Shown: piece after piece, positions 36,439 through 41,742 of the stretch
Position numbering within the stretch: the stretch's first letter is position 1
Layout: every line of letters starts with the position of its first letter
Origin: Prevotella sp.
GTDB lineage: Bacteria; Bacteroidota; Bacteroidia; Bacteroidales; Bacteroidaceae
Direction of reading: 5' to 3'
Assembly (NCBI GenBank): GCA_017475265.1
Contig: JAFVFY010000008.1
Span: 1-41,742 of the forward strand
DNA length: 41,742 nucleotides
Translations under genes and position numbers: made by a program
Notes under the pieces: generated by a model
What the model saw: only the letters and a program-made list of their open reading frames with translations
The model's database searches: none
What the model was told of the DNA's origin: nothing

Positions 36439-38388
36439 ATGAGTTATTTGCGATTCGAAAAAGCCGTGATGACGAACCTTGAGGAGAGTCTGCGCCGCGA
36501 ATTGCTCCGTACCAACCGTTCAGGTGCTTACAGCGCGTCGACGCTCGTCGACTGTAACACTCGTAAGTACCACGGTCTGCTGGTAGTGCCCGTACCTGAG
36601 ATTGACGACGAGAACCATGTGCTCTTGTCGTCATTTGATTGTACTGTGGTGCAGCACGGAGCCGAGTTCAACCTGGGCCTCCACAAGTATCAGGGCAACA
36701 ATTTCAGCCCGAAAGGGCACAAGTACATCCGTGAATTCGACGCTTCACTGGTGCCTACCACGACCTACCGTGTGGGCGGTGTCATTCTGAAGCGCGAGAC
36801 CATCTTCCAAGCCTACGAGGACCGCATCCTCATCCGCTACACGCTGGTCGATGCCCACTCAGCCACTACGCTTCGCTTCCGCCCCTTCCTGGCCTTCCGC
36901 TCGGTGAGGCAGTTCACGCACGAGAACAGCGTGGCCAGCCGTGAGTATCACGAGGTGGAGAACGGCATCAAGACCTGCATGTACGCCGGCTATCCCGACC
37001 TCTACATGCAGTTCAACAAGAAGTGCGAGTTCATCTTCCAGCCCGACTGGTACCGTGGCATCGAGTACCCGAAGGAGCAGGAGCGTGGCTACGCCTCCAA
37101 CGAGGACCTCTACGTGCCAGGCTATTTCGAGATTCCCATCAAGAAGGACGAGAGCATCGTCTTCTCCGCCTCGACGAAGCCCATCAAGACGCGCACGCTG
37201 AAGAGCCTTTTCCAGGAGGAGATAGACCTGCGCGTGCCCCGCGACAACTTCTACCATTGTCTGGTCACCGCCGCCCACCAGTTCCACAACCGCGAGGCCG
37301 ACGACACGCGCTATCTGCTGGCCGGCTATCCGTGGTTCAAGTGCCGCGCCCGCGACACCTTTATTTCCTTACCCGGCCTGACGCTGGCCATCGACGAGGC
37401 CGACTACTTTGAGCTGGTGATGAATACCGCCGAGCGCGGTCTGCGTGAGTTCATGGAGGACAAGCCCCTGAGCGTAAAAATCTATGAGATGGAGCAGCCC
37501 GACGTTCCCCTCTGGGCCGTGTGGGCCATCCAGCAGTATGCCAAGTATGTGGGGCGCGACAAGTGCTTCGAAAGATACGGCAAGTTGCTGCAGGACATCG
37601 TCAACTACATCGAGGAGGGCGGGCATCCCAACCTGCGCCTAGATGAAAACGGCTTGCTCTACTCCAACGGCCGCGACCACGCCGTGACGTGGATGAACTC
37701 GTCGGCCAACGGACGGCCCGTGGTGCCCCGTAGCGGTTACATCGTGGAGTTCAACGCCCTGTGGTACAACGCCCTGAAGTTCTGTGCATCGATGGCCGCC
37801 GACAAGGGCGACACCACCGCTGCCGTGCATCTTGAGGAGCTGGCAGCCAAGACCAAGCAGAGCTTCGTAGAGACATTCGTCAATGAGTATGGCTATCTGC
37901 TCGACTATGTCGATGGCAACATGATGGACTGGTCGGTGCGCCCGAACCAGATCTTCGCCGTGGCCCTCGACTACTCGCCTCTGAGCCAGCAGCAGATGAA
38001 GAGCGTAGTAGATATATGTACGCGCGAACTATTGACTCCCAAGGGCCTGCGCTCGCTGTCTCCGAAGAGCGGCGGCTACAACCCGATGTACGTCGGCCCG
38101 CAGACGCAGCGTGACTATGCCTACCATCAGGGCACGGCATGGCCGTGGCTCGGCGGCTTCTACATGGAGGCCTGCCTGAAGCTCTACAAGCGCACACGCC
38201 TCTCCTTCGTGGAGCGCCAGATGGTGGGCTACGAGGACGAAATCGACTACCACGCCATCGGCACCATCTCAGAGCTCTTCGACGGCAACCCGCCCTTCCA
38301 CGGACGCGGCGCCATGTCCTTCGCCATGAATGTGGCCGAGATCCTGCGCACGATGAAACTGCTTGAGAAATATTCGTATCAGAAATGA
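36439..38388 (+). CDS. Glycogen debranching enzyme (GH133, amylo-alpha-1,6-glucosidase type)
   Basis: 649 aa. The bacterial GDE N-terminal domain (about 20-240) contains NRSGAYSASTLVDCNTRKYHGLLV. The C-terminal (alpha/alpha)6 catalytic domain (about 270-640) contains LLAGYPWFKCRARDTFISLPGL, RSGYIVEFNALWYNAL and HQGTAWPWLGGFY. It should remove alpha-1,6 branches of glycogen in the cytoplasm. The common FGDWGRDT of homologues here reads FKCRARDT. First of three clustered glycogen genes (GH133, GT4, GH57), as in Bacteroides. Confidence 0.92.
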   Translation: MSYLRFEKAVMTNLEESLRRELLRTNRSGAYSASTLVDCNTRKYHGLLVVPVPEIDDENHVLLSSFDCTVVQHGAEFNLGLHKYQGNNFSPKGHKYIREFDASLVPTTTYRVGGVILKRETIFQAYEDRILIRYTLVDAHSATTLRFRPFLAFRSVRQFTHENSVASREYHEVENGIKTCMYAGYPDLYMQFNKKCEFIFQPDWYRGIEYPKEQERGYASNEDLYVPGYFEIPIKKDESIVFSASTKPIKTRTLKSLFQEEIDLRVPRDNFYHCLVTAAHQFHNREADDTRYLLAGYPWFKCRARDTFISLPGLTLAIDEADYFELVMNTAERGLREFMEDKPLSVKIYEMEQPDVPLWAVWAIQQYAKYVGRDKCFERYGKLLQDIVNYIEEGGHPNLRLDENGLLYSNGRDHAVTWMNSSANGRPVVPRSGYIVEFNALWYNALKFCASMAADKGDTTAAVHLEELAAKTKQSFVETFVNEYGYLLDYVDGNMMDWSVRPNQIFAVALDYSPLSQQQMKSVVDICTRELLTPKGLRSLSPKSGGYNPMYVGPQTQRDYAYHQGTAWPWLGGFYMEACLKLYKRTRLSFVERQMVGYEDEIDYHAIGTISELFDGNPPFHGRGAMSFAMNVAEILRTMKLLEKYSYQK

Positions 38389-38390
38389 AT

Positions 38391-38548
38391 GGAGTGAAAG
38401 GGAATTGAAAGGGGAGTGAAAGAGGAGTGAAAGGGACGATACCTTCACGACTCCACTCTCAACGAAGGAAGTAACCCAACTATCCAAGGAAAGTAACGTC
38501 ACTTTCACTCCCCTTTCACTCCCCCTTCACTCCCTTTTCACTCCCCTT
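38391..38548. repeat. Inverted arrays of 11-mers (GGAGTGAAAGG / CTTTCACTCCC)
   Basis: Four GGAGTGAAAGG-like units (38391-38436) face about four reverse-complement units (38500-38548) across a 63-base centre. RNA from it could fold into a long imperfect hairpin. It fills the gap between the debranching enzyme and GT4 genes. The unit is one base class away from the AACTCCCCTTT unit near exbB. Confidence 0.85.
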
Positions 38549-38562
38549 AAAGAAAAAGAGAT

Positions 38563-39834
38563 ATGAAAGTACTAATGTTTGGATGGGAGTATCCCCCGCA
38601 CGTGTTCGGAGGACTCGCCACTGCAAATTACGGAATATCGGAGGGCTTGAAGGCCCAGGGCGACATCGAGACGGTGCTCTGCCTGCCGCACCCCTTCGGT
38701 GATGAGAGCCAGCACGCCTGCCGCATCGTGGCCATGAACGCCGTGCCCATCGCATGGCGCGACGTGAGCTACGACTACGTGCAGCAGCGCGTGGGCAATA
38801 TCATGTCGCCCGACTACTACTTCAAGTGCCGGGAGCACCTCTATGCCGACTTCAACTACATGCACGTCAACGACCTCGGCGCCATGGAGTTCGCCGGCGG
38901 CTATCCCGGCAACCTGCACGAGGAAATCAACAACTACTCCATCATTGCCGGCGTCGTGGCCCGCACGGAGGAGTTCGACATCATCCACGCCCACGACTGG
39001 CTGACCTTCCCCGCCGGCATCCACGCCAAGCAGGTCTCAGGAAAACCGCTGTGCATACACGTCCACGCCACCGACTTCGACCGCTCGCGCGGCAAGGTGA
39101 ACCCCACAGTCTACTCCATCGAGAAGAACGGTATGGACAACGCCGACTGTATCATGTGTGTCTCCGAGTTGACACGCCAGACGGTCATCAACCAGTATCA
39201 TCAGGATCCGCGCAAGTGCTACACGGTGCACAACGCTGTCTATCCCCTGCCGCAGGAGTATCAGGACATCCCGCGTCCCGACCACACGGGCAAGGACAAG
39301 GTGGTGACCTTCCTCGGACGTATCACCATGCAGAAGGGTCCAGAATACTTCGTCGATGCCGCCACGATGGTGCTCCACCGCACCCGCAACGTGCGCTTCT
39401 GCATGGCCGGTAGTGGTGACATGATGGACGCCATGATCTACATGGCAGCCGAGCGCGGCATCGCAGACCGTTTCCACTTCCCCGGCTTTATGCGTGGCAA
39501 GCAGGTGTACGAGTGTCTGAAGGACTCCGACGTCTATGTCATGCCGTCGGTCTCCGAGCCGTTCGGCATCTCGCCCCTGGAGGCCATGCAGTGTGGCACA
39601 CCGTCGATTATCTCCAAGCAGAGTGGCTGCGCCGAGATTCTCGACAACTGCATCAAGGTCGATTACTGGGACGTGCACGCCCTGGCCGACGCCATCTACA
39701 GCATCTGCATGAACGACTCGCTCTTCCACTACCTCCAGGACGAGGGCAAGCGCGAGGTCGACCAGATCACCTGGGAGAAGGTTGGCACGTGGATACGGAC
39801 ACTGTACCGCAGAACGCTGGGCTGGGAGGAATAA
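38563..39834 (+). CDS. GT4-type glycosyltransferase, probable glycogen synthase
   Basis: 423 aa, GT-B fold. The start MKVLMFGWEYPPHVFGGLATA provides the glycine-rich nucleotide-sugar loop. DIIHAHDWLT follows at about 140. VTFLGRITMQKGPEYF opens the second lobe. The EPFGISPLE motif (E-x7-E, about 332-340) binds the sugar nucleotide. Position between a debranching enzyme and a GH57 enzyme, as in Bacteroides, points to alpha-1,4-glucan synthesis; another alpha-glucan acceptor is possible. The ribosome site AAAGAGAT is weak. Confidence 0.9.
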   Translation: MKVLMFGWEYPPHVFGGLATANYGISEGLKAQGDIETVLCLPHPFGDESQHACRIVAMNAVPIAWRDVSYDYVQQRVGNIMSPDYYFKCREHLYADFNYMHVNDLGAMEFAGGYPGNLHEEINNYSIIAGVVARTEEFDIIHAHDWLTFPAGIHAKQVSGKPLCIHVHATDFDRSRGKVNPTVYSIEKNGMDNADCIMCVSELTRQTVINQYHQDPRKCYTVHNAVYPLPQEYQDIPRPDHTGKDKVVTFLGRITMQKGPEYFVDAATMVLHRTRNVRFCMAGSGDMMDAMIYMAAERGIADRFHFPGFMRGKQVYECLKDSDVYVMPSVSEPFGISPLEAMQCGTPSIISKQSGCAEILDNCIKVDYWDVHALADAIYSICMNDSLFHYLQDEGKREVDQITWEKVGTWIRTLYRRTLGWEE

Positions 39835-39989
39835 CCCACCCCCACCCCCTCCCCAAGGGAGGGGAGGCTATATAGATTTGCTTCTAATAGAATAACAAAG
39901 AATAGTTTAACAATTAAATAATGGAGACCACATTCAACCCCAGAAACTAATCAAACACCCCTCCCTTGGGGAGGGGCTGGGGGTGGGTT
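39834..39989. repeat. REPIN-like doublet, family B (GT4-GH57 gap)
   Basis: Inverted halves at 39834-39866 and 39957-39989, nearly perfect complements containing CCCTCCCTTGGGGAGGGG-type palindromes and GGGGGTGGG, around a 90-base A/T-rich centre. The left half begins at the last base of the GT4 stop; the right half ends four bases before the GH57 ATG. Confidence 0.92.
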
Positions 39990-39993
39990 GCTT

Positions 39994-41388
39994 ATGAAAA
40001 CAATTTGCTTATATTTTGAGATACATCAGATCATCCATCTGAAGCGCTACCGTTTCTTCGACATCGGTACTGATCACTATTACTACGACGACTACGAGAA
40101 CGAGCGCAGCATCAGCGACATCGCCGAGCGCTCGTACATGCCCGCCCTGAACACGCTGCTGCAGATGATCAAGGACAACGGCAAGTATTTCAAGGTGGCC
40201 TTCTCGCTCTCTGGCACTGGCATTGAGCAGTTGGAGATGCACGCCCCGCAGGTGCTCACCAAGCTGCAGGAGCTGAACGAGACCGGCTGCGTGGAGTTCC
40301 TCGCCGAGCCTTACAGCCACGGACTCTCCTCGCTGGCCAACCCCGACAGCTTCGCCCGCGACATGAAGAAGCAGGTGCAGAAGATGGAGGAGTACTTCGG
40401 ACAGACCCCGAAGGTGGCCCGCAACTCGTCGCTCATCTACAGCGACGACATCGGCGCACAGATTGCTGCCCTGGGCTTCAAGGGCATGCTCACCGAGGGT
40501 GCCAAGCACGTGCTCGGATGGAAGTCGCCCCACTATGTCTACCACTGCAACATGGCTCCGAACCTGAAGCTGCTGCTGCGCGACGTGGAACTCTCCGACG
40601 ACATCTCCCTGCGCTTCAACAACGCCGAGTGGGAGGGCTATCCCCTCTTCGCCGATGCCTACATCGATCGCATCGCCCGTCTGCCCGAGGAAGAGCAGTT
40701 CATCAACATCTTCATGGAACTCTCCGCACTGGGCATCGCTCAGCCGCTCAGCTCCAACATCCTCGACTTCATCCGCGCCCTGCCCGTCTGCGCCAAGGAG
40801 AAGGGCATCACCTTCTCTACGCCGACCGAAATTTGCATGAAGGTGAAGAGCGTCGGCCAGCTCGACGTGCCCGACACCCTGTCGTGGGTCGACGAGGAGC
40901 GCGACTGCTCCTGCTGGCTCGGCAACGCCATGCAGCGCGAAGCCTTCCAGAAGCTCTACAGCGTGGCCGACCGTCTGCTCATCGCCGACGACCCGCGCAT
41001 CATGCAGGACTGGGACTACCTACAGGCCTCCAACAACTTCCGCTTCATGACCACTAAGGCCAGCAACGTGGGTCTCGACCGCGGCATCTACAGCGGACCC
41101 TTCGACGCCTTCACCAACTACATGAACATTCTCGGCGACTTCATCAATCGCGTCAACGCCCTCTATCCCTTGGAGATTGAGAACGAGGAGCTGAACTCCC
41201 TGCTCACCACCATCCGCAACCAGGGCGACGAGATAGAGCTGAAGGACAAGGAGATAGAGCGTCTGAAATCACGTCTGGAGAAGCTCGACCCCACCTTCAA
41301 GGCCAGTGAGGAGGCTCCCGCCGCCGAGGCTGCTCCCAAGAAAAAGAGTGCCCCCCGCAAGAAGAAAGAGGCTCCCAAAGCTGAATAA
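39994..41388 (+). CDS. GH57-family alpha-glucan enzyme (alpha-amylase or branching-type)
   Basis: 464 aa from the ATG at 39994. The start KTICLYFEIHQ...KRYRFFDIG and EFLAEPYSHGLSSL (about 105-118, probable nucleophile Glu) fit GH57 enzymes of the Bacteroides glycogen cluster. These cleave or transfer alpha-1,4-glucan chains. The usual HQP of motif 1 is HQI here. A coiled coil (GDEIELKDKEIERLKSRLEKL, about 411-431) and a Lys/Ala/Pro-rich basic tail (PKKKSAPRKKKEAPKAE) extend the C-terminus; the tail may bind an acidic partner or be repeat-grown. A strong terminator follows. Confidence 0.9.
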   Translation: MKTICLYFEIHQIIHLKRYRFFDIGTDHYYYDDYENERSISDIAERSYMPALNTLLQMIKDNGKYFKVAFSLSGTGIEQLEMHAPQVLTKLQELNETGCVEFLAEPYSHGLSSLANPDSFARDMKKQVQKMEEYFGQTPKVARNSSLIYSDDIGAQIAALGFKGMLTEGAKHVLGWKSPHYVYHCNMAPNLKLLLRDVELSDDISLRFNNAEWEGYPLFADAYIDRIARLPEEEQFINIFMELSALGIAQPLSSNILDFIRALPVCAKEKGITFSTPTEICMKVKSVGQLDVPDTLSWVDEERDCSCWLGNAMQREAFQKLYSVADRLLIADDPRIMQDWDYLQASNNFRFMTTKASNVGLDRGIYSGPFDAFTNYMNILGDFINRVNALYPLEIENEELNSLLTTIRNQGDEIELKDKEIERLKSRLEKLDPTFKASEEAPAAEAAPKKKSAPRKKKEAPKAE

Positions 41389-41406
41389 GCAGCCTCACTT
41401 ATCACC

Positions 41407-41443
41407 ACGGCCTGTCCCCACAATGAGGACAGGCCGTTTTTTT
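41407..41443 (+). terminator. Intrinsic terminator after the glycogen cluster
   Basis: Perfect 11-bp stem (ACGGCCTGTCC with GGACAGGCCGT), 9-base loop, seven T residues. It starts 19 bases after the GH57 stop. Confidence 0.95.
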
Positions 41444-41465
41444 CTGCATCTCCCCTCCTGTTTGA

Positions 41466-41588
41466 GAAAGGATAGTTCCTTCTGTGGGAATAAGCCGTTC
41501 TTTCCCATCGAAAGAGCCGTTCTTTCGATTCGAATAAGCCGTTCTTTCGATTCGAATAAGCCGTTCTTTCTAAAAGAGAAAGCCGCTC
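41466..41588. repeat. Tandem 22-bp repeat near the right edge (5.6 units)
   Basis: Units start at 41466 (decayed), 41488, 41510, 41532, 41554 and 41576 (partial). The shared core is AAGCCGTTCTTTC with GAATCGAAAG-like joints. It lies between the glycogen-cluster terminator and the transposase promoter. No gene is supported in 41444-41708. Confidence 0.9.
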
Positions 41589-41673
41589 AAACGGAACGTG
41601 TCTCCTGTTTTCCGCGCCCCTTTGCCTCAAATTTTAAACTATCCTAAAAATCAGGCAGTTGTGTGCCGAAAAG

Positions 41674-41704
41674 TTGGAAAAGTGAGTGACCCGTGCTAAC
41701 TTTG
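41674..41704 (+). promoter_or_regulatory. Promoter of the right-edge transposase-like gene
   Basis: TTG at 41674-41676, 20 bases, TAACTTTG at 41697-41704. The ATG is only four bases on (41709), so the transcript may be leaderless or nearly so. Confidence 0.65.
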
Positions 41705-41708
41705 CATC

Positions 41709-41742
41709 ATGTTTATCCGCAAGAAGCCTAACAAGTCAGGGA
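41709..41742 (+). mobile_element. Start of a probable IS transposase (partial, IS1634-like)
   Basis: Only eleven residues are in the window (MFIRKKPNKSG). This basic start resembles the N-termini of IS1634-type transposases, which often begin MFxRxKxNKSGS. The assignment rests on this short stretch and the strong promoter in front. If right, the element's left inverted repeat should lie between 41589 and 41708. It could instead be an ordinary small gene. Confidence 0.4.

Noticed and set aside
41163-41630. Minus-strand frame of 155 aa at the right edge
   Set aside because: It consists of the 22-mer array, the terminator and the reverse of the GH57 tail; the repeat-encoded KNGLFESKERLFR-type peptide is not evidence of a gene.

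Overview
The window looks like a Bacteroidales chromosome, most likely Prevotellaceae. The evidence is the recurring promoter form TTG, about 20 bp, TAnnTTTG; weak Shine-Dalgarno use; a secreted GH2 enzyme ending in a YDLQGR...[10 protein letters not shown] tail like those of type IX secretion cargo; an ExbB/ExbD/ExbD set; a propionate-type CoA-transferase; and the GH133-GT4-GH57 glycogen cluster common in Bacteroides and Prevotella. Species cannot be fixed from the sequence alone.

Layout. (1) 1-2300, minus strand: an accessory patch with a VirE/D5-like primase-helicase running off the left edge and unrecognised small genes. (2) 2538-12126, plus strand: a type I restriction-modification operon in the order [28-aa leader ORF]-hsdM-dinD-YhcG/DUF1016 nuclease-hsdS-fic-hsdR. 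The middle genes are visibly more A/T-rich than hsdM and hsdR. (3) 12276-15322: a Sel1-repeat lipoprotein-like secreted protein convergent with a secreted DUF4353 beta-helix protein carrying a dockerin-type calcium-binding pair. (4) 15561-21664: a GMP synthase lacking its glutaminase half, a large secreted multidomain GH2 beta-galactosidase, and a CDF cation exporter. (5) 21824-25396, minus: CoA-transferase, NhaC-type antiporter and MTA/SAH nucleosidase in one operon. (6) 25582-27493: AmpG-like permease and dihydrofolate reductase. (7) 27454-29617, minus: exbB, a hidden 34-aa membrane ORF, exbD, exbD. (8) tRNA-Val(GAC), a terminator, tRNA-Leu(TAG). (9) gyrA, a secreted TPR protein, GT2 and GNAT. 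(10) 36439-41388: glycogen cluster, ending in a strong terminator. (11) The right edge holds the start of a probable insertion-sequence transposase with its own promoter.

The most striking property is not one gene but the density of several unrelated families of short repeats. There are REP/REPIN-like inverted doublets (three intergenic), heptamer arrays placed just upstream of start codons (AGTCTRA, GTAAATY and TTGAGAA types), 9-mer, 11-mer and 22-mer arrays, and palindromes. The same kinds of repeat also lie in frame inside at least eight protein-coding genes (virE, yhcG-like, fic, hsdR, beta-galactosidase, mtnN, folA, exbD), where they encode extra peptides in linkers or loops. This resembles the Rickettsia palindromic elements in principle, but here many repeat classes are involved. 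No RAYT-type transposase is visible in the window.
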